Shown: piece after piece, positions 1 through 5,490 of the stretch
Layout: the number at the start of each line of letters is the position of its first letter
How positions within the stretch are numbered: the stretch's first letter is position 1
Source: Paracoccaceae bacterium
GTDB taxonomy: Bacteria; Pseudomonadota; Alphaproteobacteria; Rhodobacterales; Rhodobacteraceae
DNA length: 6,769 nucleotides
Reading direction: 5' to 3'
NCBI GenBank assembly: GCA_025458985.1
Contig: JALORM010000144.1
Coordinates: 1 to 6,769, forward strand
Translations under genes and position numbers: made by a program
Notes under the pieces: generated by a model
Told to the model about the DNA's origin: nothing
The model's database searches: none
The model's input: only the letters and a program-made list of their open reading frames with translations

Positions 1-1
1 C

Positions 2-730
2 GCGCCGGTGGCGCAGGCCGTCGCCGACGAGGTGCGGCTTCTGGCCTTCGACGAGATGCAGATCACCGACATCACCGATGCGATGATCGTCGGGCGGCTT
101 TTCGAAAAGCTCTTCGCGGCGGGCGTCGTGGTCGTGACGACGTCGAACCGGCCGCCGGACGAGCTTTACAAGGACGGGCTGAACCGGCCGCTGTTCCTGC
201 CCTTCATCGCGCTCCTGAAGGAGCGGATGACGGTGCGCGAGCTTGCCTCGGCGACCGACTACCGGCAGGATCGGTTGGCCGGCGAGCAGGTTTACTTCGC
301 CCCGGCCGGTCCGGAGGCGCGCGCCGCGATCGACACGATATGGGCCGATCTCGCCCCCGGAGGCGGCACGCCCCTGACGCTCCGGGTCAAGGGGCGGGAC
401 GTGACGATCCCCGCCTTCGCGAACGGGGTCGCCCGGGCAACCTTCTGGGACCTGTGCGGGCGACCGCTCGGCCCGGCAGACTATCTGGCACTGGCCGGGT
501 CGGTTCGGGTGCTGGTGCTTGAGGACATCCCGCGCCTGTCGGCCGAGAACTACAACCAGGCCAAGCGCTTCGTGACCCTGATCGATGCGCTCTACGAGGG
601 GCGGGTGCGCCTGATTGCCTCGGCCGCCGACGAACCCGAGCGGCTGTACCTGGAGGGCGAGGGCAGCTTCGAGTTCGCCCGCACCGCCTCGCGCCTGCGC
701 GAGATGCAATCGGCAGGCTGGGGCGCATAG
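2..730 (+). CDS. zapE: ZapE (AFG1-like P-loop ATPase), 3' part only
   Basis: This is the C-terminal part of a ZapE/AFG1 family ATPase; the open frame continues off the left edge, so the start and Walker A are not in the window. ZapE is known as a cytosolic ATPase that associates with the divisome and destabilises FtsZ polymers; the mitochondrial relative AFG1 acts in respiratory-complex quality control. What is visible starts at Walker B (LLAFDEMQITD), followed by the family's DITDA segment, the sensor stretch TTSNRPPDELYKDGLNR and FLPFI, then a DYR motif. The end, with FARTASRLREMQS just before the stop, is the usual ZapE C terminus, so the 3' end looks intact. About 242 residues are present; I expect roughly 350-380 in full. 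The next gene lies 50 bp downstream on the same strand. The identification is firm. Confidence 0.93.
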   Translation, partial: APVAQAVADEVRLLAFDEMQITDITDAMIVGRLFEKLFAAGVVVVTTSNRPPDELYKDGLNRPLFLPFIALLKERMTVRELASATDYRQDRLAGEQVYFAPAGPEARAAIDTIWADLAPGGGTPLTLRVKGRDVTIPAFANGVARATFWDLCGRPLGPADYLALAGSVRVLVLEDIPRLSAENYNQAKRFVTLIDALYEGRVRLIASAADEPERLYLEGEGSFEFARTASRLREMQSAGWGA

Positions 731-750
731 GCGTATCGGTCCCAGAAGGC

Positions 751-756
751 TATACT
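751..756 (+). promoter_or_regulatory. possible -10 box for the monooxygenase-fold gene
   Basis: TATACT matches the sigma-70 -10 consensus at five of six positions and lies 25 bp before the start codon at 781. No convincing -35 is seen 16-18 bp upstream, where the sequence is around TAGGCG beside the zapE stop. The downstream gene could therefore be expressed from here, or by read-through from zapE, or both. Confidence 0.35.
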
Positions 757-780
757 GGACCCAGCAAAGGGGAGGACGCC

Positions 781-1101
781 ATGCCGACCATCGCCAGCGG
801 TGCAGCACTGCAGACCGTCATCACGACCTTCGAGGTCACGCCCGGCACCTGCCAGGATCTGCTGGACGAACTGCAGGACGCCTACGGCGCGTTCATCTCG
901 CAGCAGCCGGGCTTCATCGGCGCGGGGCTGCATGTGAACGACGCCCAGACCCGGATCGCCAACTATTCGCAGTGGGCGCGGCGCGAGGATTTCCTGGCGA
1001 TGCTGAGGTCCGACGAGATGCGCCGGCGCAACCGGCGCATCAACGAACTGTGCAAGAGCTTCGAACCCGTGATGTACGACGTGGTCGGAAGCTACGGCTG
1101 A
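781..1101 (+). CDS. Antibiotic biosynthesis monooxygenase (ABM) domain protein
   Basis: This is a complete 106-residue protein of the dimeric alpha/beta-barrel ABM family. The start ATG is well supported by a purine-rich site, AAGGGGAGG at 767-775, five bases upstream. The fold pattern is clear: a first strand (TVITTFEVTPG, residues 12-22), a helix (about 23-41), then the hallmark PGFIGAGLHVN and RIANYSQWARREDF segments (about 43-71), a helix carrying the basic run RRRNRR, and a last strand ending at VVGSYG. Some members are quinone-forming monooxygenases, but many are uncharacterised or take part in stress or heme chemistry, so the substrate cannot be stated. No signal peptide is present, so it should be cytosolic. 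It follows zapE by 50 bp and converges on the response-regulator pseudogene with a 4-bp gap. The family is likely; the function is open. Confidence 0.85.
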   Translation: MPTIASGAALQTVITTFEVTPGTCQDLLDELQDAYGAFISQQPGFIGAGLHVNDAQTRIANYSQWARREDFLAMLRSDEMRRRNRRINELCKSFEPVMYDVVGSYG

Positions 1102-1105
1102 CCGG

Positions 1106-1769
1106 TCAGGCGGCAAGCCGGCGGGCGGTTGTCTCGACAAGCGCGTAACCGCGGCCGCGCTGGTTCGAGATGACGCCCGGATCGCCGCCCAGCGCGGCGA
1201 TCTTCTGCCGGATGTGGCAGACATAGACGCCAATGATCTTCGATACCGGTGCATCTTCCAGAGCATACAGCTGCCCGAGAATCTCGTCCTTCGTCACGAT
1301 CCGGCCGGGGCGCAGGGCAAGGGATTCGACCAGCTCGTATTCCAACCGAGGCGCGTTGCCGCGCGATGTCGAGCGTGAGGTCGCCGAACTGGACGACCGG
1401 ATCGGAAAGCCCTGCCCGGCGGCGGGCCACGGCCTGCACCCGGGCGGCCAGTTCGCGCGCATCGGTACCGTAGGTCACAACGTCGTCCGCGCCGTCGGCC
1501 AGTGCCCGGGTCGCCGTGGCCCGCGCCCCGGGCGGCACCAGCAGAACGATCGCCGCATCTGGTCGCACGCGGCGCAGCTGCTTCAGGCAGGCGGATGCCT
1601 CCATGTCGGGCAGGTCTGCGTCGAACAGGATGGCGTTCTGCTCGGAGAGGTCGGCATATTCCAGAAGGTCGGTACCGTCTTCGGCGCGGGTCACGAGAAA
1701 CCCCGCCTCGGCTAGGTCCTTGGCCGCGGTCATTGCGGCCCAGGTCGTCATCGCGATCAGGATGCGCAT
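1106..1769 (-). pseudogene. CtrA/OmpR-type response regulator, frame disrupted
   Basis: The ATG at 1769 has AAAGGA seven bases upstream. The first frame reads as a receiver domain (residues 1-118) and a linker up to Ala140 (codon 1352-1350). The winged-helix continues only in another frame, from Arg at 1348 (RLEYELVESLALRPG) through KIIGVYVCHIRQKI and GRGYALVE to TGA at 1108-1106. These match CtrA segments (KEYQMLELLSLRKG, KIIDVFICKLRKKL). Against CtrA about eight residues (the NGxRVxLT strand region) are absent at the junction, so the net loss is near 23 nt rather than one miscalled base. An intact product would be about 228 residues. The receiver keeps Asp50 (ILFDADLPDM), but MTT stands where the acidic pair should be (7-9), and the usual Thr/Ser and Lys are missing (VPPG near 79-81; TYGT near 99-102). 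The gene was probably an atypical regulator before it broke. Unshifted, the first frame ends at 1092, inside the neighbouring gene. Confidence 0.8.
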
Positions 1770-1816
1770 GGTCGGGTCCTTTCCCGGTCAAGGCCAGGGC
1801 GCGGTCCCGTCGCCGG

Positions 1817-1837
1817 GTGGCCCCCCGCGAGGGCCAC
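1817..1837. repeat. 7-bp inverted repeat (hairpin)
   Basis: GTGGCCC (1817-1823) and GGGCCAC (1831-1837) are exact reverse complements around a 7-base loop. The element lies about 48 bp before the regulator start, so it would probably fall in the 5' leader of that minus-strand transcript. No T-run follows. It could be an operator-like site or a leader hairpin. Confidence 0.5.
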
Positions 1838-1860
1838 ACACATGGCGGTTGGTGATGTGA

Positions 1861-1877
1861 CGCCTCGTTCCGAGGCG
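1861..1877. repeat. 7-bp inverted repeat with 3-base loop
   Basis: CGCCTCG and CGAGGCG flank the loop TTC (perfect complement). It is followed by a GC-alternating stretch with the palindrome GGCGCGCC at 1884-1891. It resembles a stable hairpin but has no T-tract, so it is not a standard intrinsic terminator. It lies about 150 bp past the SET stop codon in the direction of transcription. Confidence 0.45.
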
Positions 1878-2001
1878 GCGCGCGGCGCGCCGTGCCGGCC
1901 TTCCTGCCGGGCGGCGCACCCGAAGCGCGCCACGTGCTGAACCTAGGATTAGCGCCGCTGCGGGAAAAGGGGGAAGCGGACGGATTGGTTAACGCCGCAT
2001 G

Positions 2002-2023
2002 GCCCGGCAGATGCCCGCCGGGC
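2002..2023 (-). terminator. candidate hairpin terminator after the SET gene
   Basis: GCCCGGC (2002-2008) pairs exactly with GCCGGGC (2017-2023) across an 8-base loop, starting five bases past the SET stop codon. The position suits a terminator or a 3'-end stabilising hairpin. The sequence that follows on the minus strand (CATGCGGCGTTAACC) has no U-run, which weakens the intrinsic-terminator reading. Confidence 0.35.
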
Positions 2024-2028
2024 GCAGG

Positions 2029-2427
2029 TCAGGCTGCGGCAACGCTCGACAGGCTGTACTTGCGGCACCGGATCACCGCGTAGTCGCAGGTGATCTCCTC
2101 GCCCGGCGCGATGTCGCGTGCGGCAACCACGCTTGCCTCGGGACCGTTCGGCAGGACGACGACCGAGTTGGGATCGCTGGAATGGTTCGTGAAGCGGTCA
2201 TTGTCGCCCGACAGCACCAGCACGCCCGACTCGGGGAAATACTCGCAGTAGGTCTCGAGATAGGCGGTCACATGCGGTGGGAAGCGGGCAAGGTCCCCTT
2301 CCGGTATGACCTTGTCGATGCGGGGATCGAACGCCCAGATCGGCGTGCCCTTTGCAATCGGCTCGTCGGCGAAGACCCCAAGCCCGTGGATGTCGCTCTG
2401 CCTGACCGTTGTCCTGACGAGCAGCAC
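2029..2427 (-). CDS. Small SET-domain protein (putative lysine methyltransferase)
   Basis: This is a complete 132-residue protein that is essentially a bare SET domain. SET proteins transfer methyl from S-adenosylmethionine to protein lysines; the target here is unknown. Numbered from the chosen start, GLGVFA at 15-20 is the SET entry motif, NHSSDPN at 81-87 is the NHS/pseudoknot motif, and GEEITCDY at 109-116 carries the conserved closing Tyr. No post-SET cysteine cluster is present. I chose the GTG at 2427 because GGAGG lies five bases upstream (2433-2437) and the protein then begins directly with the LLVRTTVRQSDIHGLG strand. The frame is open to an ATG at 2490, but that adds 21 residues unrelated to SET and runs through the ribosome site. 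It is divergent from the exported small protein at 2607. The family call is good; the substrate is not predictable. Confidence 0.85.
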   Translation of the reverse strand: MLLVRTTVRQSDIHGLGVFADEPIAKGTPIWAFDPRIDKVIPEGDLARFPPHVTAYLETYCEYFPESGVLVLSGDNDRFTNHSSDPNSVVVLPNGPEASVVAARDIAPGEEITCDYAVIRCRKYSLSSVAAA

Positions 2428-2553
2428 GCTCACCTCCCCCCACGCGGATGTCATTCCGGCAAACATCGGTAGGCGGTTCGGCGAAAGCAATGGGTCTGGG
2501 CGGGCGCCGCGAAGATTTCACCATGCGCTCAATCGGCGGCCCGACGCGGCGAT

Positions 2554-2582
2554 TTGGCGCCACGGCGAGGCCATGCTAGGAT
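2554..2582 (+). promoter_or_regulatory. sigma-70-like promoter, extended -10
   Basis: TTGGCG at 2554-2559 (four of six to TTGACA) and TAGGAT at 2577-2582 (four of six to TATAAT) are separated by exactly 17 bp. TG lies one base before the -10 hexamer, giving an extended -10 (TGC-TAGGAT). Transcription would begin near 2589, about 18 bases before the start codon at 2607. Confidence 0.5.
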
Positions 2583-2606
2583 GCGCGCAGAGAAGGGGCA
2601 GACCCC

Positions 2607-2918
2607 ATGAGCAGACCGTTCCTTGCCGCCCTCATGCTCTCTGTGCTTGCGCCCGGCATGGCCGGGGCAGCGGGCTGCCGCATCGCGACCGAGGGCACGC
2701 GCTGCCTGACCGTGACACCCCGGACCGCGCCGCTGGCCCAGGGCGATGCCCTGCCGGAAACCGCCCGGCTGGTGATGAACCCGCGCTACTGGGGGCTTCC
2801 CGCCGTGGAAGACGGACAGCGCTACTACGTGCTCGGCCGCGAGGTGTACCGCGTCGATGCCGCCAGCATGCAGGTGATCGACCGCGTCTTCGGCGCCAAC
2901 CCCGGGATATTCCGCTAG
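2607..2918 (+). CDS. Small exported protein of unknown function
   Basis: This is a 103-residue protein with a clear N-terminal export signal: MSRP, a hydrophobic core (FLAALMLSVLAP, residues 5-16) and small residues before likely cleavage near MAGA-AG (about residue 21). The start ATG has AGAAGGGG at 2591-2598, eight bases upstream. Cys24 and Cys33 lie in the first part of the mature protein and could form a disulfide. Alternatively AAGC at 21-24 could serve as a weak lipobox, although the usual Leu is absent at position -3. The C-terminal half (NPRYWGLPAVEDGQRYYVLGREVYRVDAASMQVID, from about residue 58) resembles in rhythm the Gly-Tyr-Val-Tyr modules of small periplasmic RcnB-like proteins; that is a resemblance only. 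It ends 2 bp before the trcR stop on the other strand. It is probably periplasmic; I assign no function. Confidence 0.75.
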   Translation: MSRPFLAALMLSVLAPGMAGAAGCRIATEGTRCLTVTPRTAPLAQGDALPETARLVMNPRYWGLPAVEDGQRYYVLGREVYRVDAASMQVIDRVFGANPGIFR

Positions 2919-2920
2919 GC

Positions 2921-3688
2921 TCAGCGCTTGCGGCGGCCGCCTTCGTCGTCGTCCTCGTCCTCGTCATCCTCGCCCGCAGGCAGGTTGAAGAAGCTCTCGG
3001 CGTCCGGCAGCGGTGCCTCCTTCTCGTCGTCGTCGGTGAGCGAGAAGGTCTCGAGCCCGGCGATGTTCGACGGCATCTTGGGCTCGGCCGCGGGCATCCC
3101 GAGCGATTGCTCGGTCGAGACAAGCTTGCGGCGTTCGTCGTCGCTCATCGCGGTTCCGTCGGCGGCCTTCTTGCGGTTGGCCTTCTGCACCGCGGCGTCA
3201 AGCTCGGACTGCCGGCAGAGGCCAAGCGCTACCGGATCGATGGGCTGGATGTTGCCGATGTTCCAGTGGGTGCGCTCGCGGATCGCCTGGATCGTGGGCT
3301 TGGTGGTGCCGACAAGCTTGCCGATCTGGCCGTCGCCGAGCTCGGGATGGAACTTCACCAGCCAGAGGATCGCCGCCGGGCGGTCCTGGCGCTTGGAAAG
3401 CGGCGTGTAGCGCGGCCCGCGGCGCTTTTCCTCGCCCACGGCGGCGGCGTTGAACTTCAGCTTGAGCCGATAGGTCGGGTCCTGCTCGCCCCGGGTGATC
3501 TCGATCTGCTCCAGCTGGTTGTTGGCGATCGGGTCGAAGCCCTTCACGCCCTGCGCCACGTCGCCGTCGGCGATGCCCTGCACCTCAAGCTCGTGCAGAC
3601 CGCAGAAATCGGCGATCTGCTTGAAGCTGAGCGTGGTGTTGTCGACCAGCCAGACGGCGGTGGCCTTTGCCATCAGGGGCTTGTTCAT
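2921..3688 (-). CDS. trcR: TrcR/DUF1013 family cell-cycle transcriptional regulator
   Basis: This 255-residue protein belongs to DUF1013, the alphaproteobacterial family named TrcR for its role in cell-cycle-linked transcription. The opening MNKPLMAKATAVWLVDNTTL is the family signature. A first helix-turn-helix-like region follows (LSFKQIADFCGLHELEVQGIADG, about 20-42). A second lies in the middle (GDGQIGKLVGTTKPTIQAIRERTHW, about 118-142), followed by NIQPIDPVALGLC. The C terminus is a low-complexity acidic tail (about 240-249, nearly all Asp/Glu) closed by GRRKR. I set the start at the ATG at 3688 because AAGGAG (3696-3701) sits seven bases upstream. The in-frame GTG at 3706 would place that ribosome site inside the gene. 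It is divergent from RNase T2 and converges with the small exported protein, so it is transcribed alone. It should be cytosolic and bind DNA or RNA polymerase. Confidence 0.9.
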   Translation of the reverse strand: MNKPLMAKATAVWLVDNTTLSFKQIADFCGLHELEVQGIADGDVAQGVKGFDPIANNQLEQIEITRGEQDPTYRLKLKFNAAAVGEEKRRGPRYTPLSKRQDRPAAILWLVKFHPELGDGQIGKLVGTTKPTIQAIRERTHWNIGNIQPIDPVALGLCRQSELDAAVQKANRKKAADGTAMSDDERRKLVSTEQSLGMPAAEPKMPSNIAGLETFSLTDDDEKEAPLPDAESFFNLPAGEDDEDEDDDEGGRRKR

Positions 3689-3815
3689 CGGCGTGCTCCT
3701 TGACACTTCTTCTCCGACGCCGGGAACCGGCTCCGGGGCCGCGGCCCTCGGGATTCTCCGATGTCGGGGAAATCGCAGGTTATATAGGCAGAAGCGACGC
3801 GAAGGGAAAGAGAGA
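3689..3815. promoter_or_regulatory. Divergent control region, trcR / RNase T2
   Basis: These 127 bp must carry both promoters. GATTC at 3752-3756 is a GANTC site, the target of the alphaproteobacterial cell-cycle methylase CcrM. A perfect 12-bp palindrome, GGGCCGCGGCCC, spans 3736-3747, and CCGATGTCGG at 3758-3767 is a short inverted repeat. TATATA at 3781-3786 is the only AT-rich hexamer and may be a -10 for the RNase gene, but its -35 is poor. Methylation control of trcR is my inference from the site and the gene's role. Confidence 0.5.
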
Positions 3816-4451
3816 ATGCGCCGGCTGGCACTCCTGGTGATCGTCCTCTGCCTCGGGCTTCGGCCCGCGCTTGCCGAGGGCGAGCGGGCGGGCGACTTCG
3901 ACTACTACGTGCTGTCGCTGTCCTGGTCGCCGCACTGGTGTGCGCTCGAGGGCGAGGCACGGGGCAGTCCGCAGTGCGCGCGTCGCGCCGGCTGGGTGGT
4001 GCACGGGCTCTGGCCGCAGTTCGAAGAGGGCTGGCCCTCGTTCTGCCGCACGACGGCGCGCGACCCGTCCCGGCGCGAGACGGCGGCGATGGCCGACGTG
4101 ATGGGCGACGGCGGCAACGCCTGGCACCAGTGGCGCAAGCATGGCCGGTGTTCGGGCCTGTCGGCGCAGGACTACTTCGCCGCCATCCGCGCGGCCCATG
4201 CAGGCGTGAGCCAGCCCGAGGTTTTCGCGCGGATGGACCGGGCCTTCCGGCTGCCGGCTTCGGTCGTGGAAGAGGCGTTTCTCGAGGCCAATCCGGACTG
4301 GACGCCGGACATGCTGACAATCACCTGCCGCGACAGCCGCATCCAGGAGGCGCGTCTCTGCCTTACCCGCGAACTGGAGCCGCGGACCTGCGGGGCCGAC
4401 GTGGTGCGCGATTGCACGATGCGCGATGCGGTGATGGAGCCCGTGCGCTGA
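3816..4451 (+). CDS. Ribonuclease T2 family protein, exported
   Basis: This 211-residue secreted member of the RNase T2 family (relatives include E. coli RNase I) normally cleaves single-stranded RNA through a 2',3'-cyclic phosphate. The signal peptide is clear: MRR, a hydrophobic core (LALLVIVLCLGL), and cleavage after ALA at residue 20, so it should act in the periplasm or outside. CAS I is HGLWPQ (63-68) with catalytic His63. CAS II is HQWRKHGRC (104-112) with Lys108 and His109. The usual HEW is HQW here, so the catalytic Glu is replaced by Gln105. Eight cysteines in the mature part (42, 54, 77, 112, 171, 182, 192, 200) could form four disulfides. The start ATG has AAGGGA at 3802-3807, eight bases upstream; the frame stays open upstream but that part precedes the signal peptide. 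It is divergent from trcR and converges on the dehydrogenase gene with a 7-bp gap. The fold is sure; activity is uncertain. Confidence 0.9.
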   Translation: MRRLALLVIVLCLGLRPALAEGERAGDFDYYVLSLSWSPHWCALEGEARGSPQCARRAGWVVHGLWPQFEEGWPSFCRTTARDPSRRETAAMADVMGDGGNAWHQWRKHGRCSGLSAQDYFAAIRAAHAGVSQPEVFARMDRAFRLPASVVEEAFLEANPDWTPDMLTITCRDSRIQEARLCLTRELEPRTCGADVVRDCTMRDAVMEPVR

Positions 4452-4458
4452 CGGCGCG

Positions 4459-5337
4459 CTAGCGTGTCGGCACCGGTGTTTCGCCCCGGTAGTCGTAGAA
4501 GCCCCGCTGCGTCTTGCGGCCCAGCCAGCCGGCCTCGACGTATTTCACCAGCAGTGGGCAAGGACGGTACTTGGTGTCGGCCAGACCGTCATGCAGCACG
4601 TTCATGATGGCAAGGCACGTATCGAGCCCGATGAAGTCGGCCAGCTCCAGCGGACCCATCGGGTGATTGGCCCCGAGCTTCAGCGATTCGTCGATGGACC
4701 GGACCGAGCCGACGCCCTCGTAAAGCGTGTAGACCGCCTCGTTGATCATCGGCATCAGGATGCGGTTGACGATGAAGGCCGGAAAATCCTCGGCGCTGGC
4801 AGCGGTCTTGCCCAGTTTCTCCACGACCGCGAGGCAGGCCTTGTAGGTCGGCTCGTCGGTGGCGATGCCGCGGATCAGCTCCACGAGCTGCATCACCGGG
4901 ACGGGGTTCATGAAGTGGAAGCCCATGAACTTCTCGGGGCGGTCGGTACGGCTGGCCAGCCGCGTGATCGAGATCGACGAGGTGTTCGACGTCAGGATCG
5001 TGTGCGGCTGAAGATGCGGCAGCAGGTCCTCGAAGATGGCCTGCTTGACCGTCTCGCGCTCGGTCGCGGCCTCGATGATCAGGTCGCAGGCACCGAGGTC
5101 GGTGAGCTTCAGGGTCGTGCGGATGCGGCCCACCGCTGCGGCCTTGTCGGCCTCGGCGATCTTGCCGCGGCTGACCTGGCGGGCGAGGTTCTTCTCGATC
5201 AGCGCCAGCGCCGCGGAGAGCTGGTCCTGCGAGATGTCGGTCAGGAGCACGTCGTAGCCGGCCAGCGACAGGACATGGGCGATCCCGTTGCCCATCTGCC
5301 CCGCCCCCACGACGCCGACCGACCTTATCTCCGCCAT
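4459..5337 (-). CDS. hbd: 3-hydroxybutyryl-CoA dehydrogenase
   Basis: This complete 292-residue enzyme interconverts 3-hydroxyacyl-CoA and 3-oxoacyl-CoA with NAD(P). It acts in the cytosol, in beta-oxidation, butyrate/crotonyl-CoA metabolism or acetoacetyl-CoA supply. The N-terminal Rossmann motif is GAGQMG (11-16). By alignment with human HAD the catalytic set is Ser120 (in SNTSSISIT), His141 (FHFMNPVPVMQLVE), Glu153 and Asn191 (FIVNR); all are present. The C-terminal dimerisation domain has GANHPMGPLELADFIGLD (223-240) and ends with GRKTQRGFYDYRG. Length is normal for the single-domain family. The ATG at 5337 has AAGGGG at 5344-5349, six bases upstream. The open frame extends upstream to 6363 only because the DUF6473 gene on the other strand leaves no stops. 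It lies on the same strand as etfA but is separated from it by that opposite gene, so it needs its own promoter in 5338-5490. Confidence 0.95.
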   Translation of the reverse strand: MAEIRSVGVVGAGQMGNGIAHVLSLAGYDVLLTDISQDQLSAALALIEKNLARQVSRGKIAEADKAAAVGRIRTTLKLTDLGACDLIIEAATERETVKQAIFEDLLPHLQPHTILTSNTSSISITRLASRTDRPEKFMGFHFMNPVPVMQLVELIRGIATDEPTYKACLAVVEKLGKTAASAEDFPAFIVNRILMPMINEAVYTLYEGVGSVRSIDESLKLGANHPMGPLELADFIGLDTCLAIMNVLHDGLADTKYRPCPLLVKYVEAGWLGRKTQRGFYDYRGETPVPTR

Positions 5338-5490
5338 CGCCCACCCCTTGCGTTCCCGGGCGACCATAGGCGGCAGGGGCTGCTGCGCGCAAGCCTGCGG
5401 CCCGGCAGATCGGTCGAATTGAACCCTTAGCCATTTCGAAACCCGCATGCGTGATTCTCCGCCGCGGGTGAACTTCATGAGGTGGGTGAA
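5338..5490. promoter_or_regulatory. Divergent control region, hbd / DUF6473 gene
   Basis: This 153-bp region should hold promoters for both flanking genes. TTGAAC at 5419-5424 is a possible plus-strand -35, but no good -10 follows at 16-18 bp. GATTC at 5453-5457 is a GANTC (CcrM) site. The short palindromes TTCGAA (5435-5440) and GCATGC (5445-5450) lie close together. I cannot fix a promoter on either strand. Confidence 0.4.

Larger units (their letters stand above)
1770..2028. other. Intergenic spacer with GC-rich inverted repeats
   Basis: This 259-bp spacer lies between the SET gene and the response-regulator pseudogene, both on the minus strand. I see no coding sequence with a plausible start, composition or family match. 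It holds perfect inverted repeats at 1817-1837, 1861-1877 and 2002-2023, and the 8-bp palindrome GGCGCGCC at 1884-1891. None is followed by a T-run on either strand. The minus-strand promoter of the regulator should lie here, but I could not find a convincing -35/-10 pair. Confidence 0.6.

Noticed and set aside
1340..1360. Programmed ribosomal frameshift in the response regulator
   Set aside because: No slippery heptamer is seen at the junction, and conserved residues are missing, which a frameshift would not explain.
1770..2028. Riboswitch, CRISPR or mobile-element remnant in the spacer
   Set aside because: There are only short isolated inverted repeats: no spaced direct repeats, no transposase fragments and no recognisable riboswitch core.
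1892..2083. 63-residue plus-strand open frame in the spacer
   Set aside because: There is no ribosome site or family match, it overlaps the end of the SET gene, and its composition is typical of noncoding high-GC sequence.
2428..2490. N-terminal extension of the SET protein to the ATG at 2490
   Set aside because: The added 21 residues do not look like SET sequence, and the GGAGG site for the GTG at 2427 lies inside the extension.
2306..3703. 465-residue plus-strand open frame
   Set aside because: It crosses the SET gene, the exported-protein gene and trcR, all of which are clearly real in other frames.
3689..3706. Start of trcR at GTG 3706
   Set aside because: The strong AAGGAG site at 3696-3701 lies inside it and is correctly spaced for the ATG at 3688.
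4591..5430. Long plus-strand open frame opposite hbd
   Set aside because: It mirrors hbd codons in a high-GC gene; its translation is low-complexity Asp/Arg/Gly/Val-rich with no recognisable motif.
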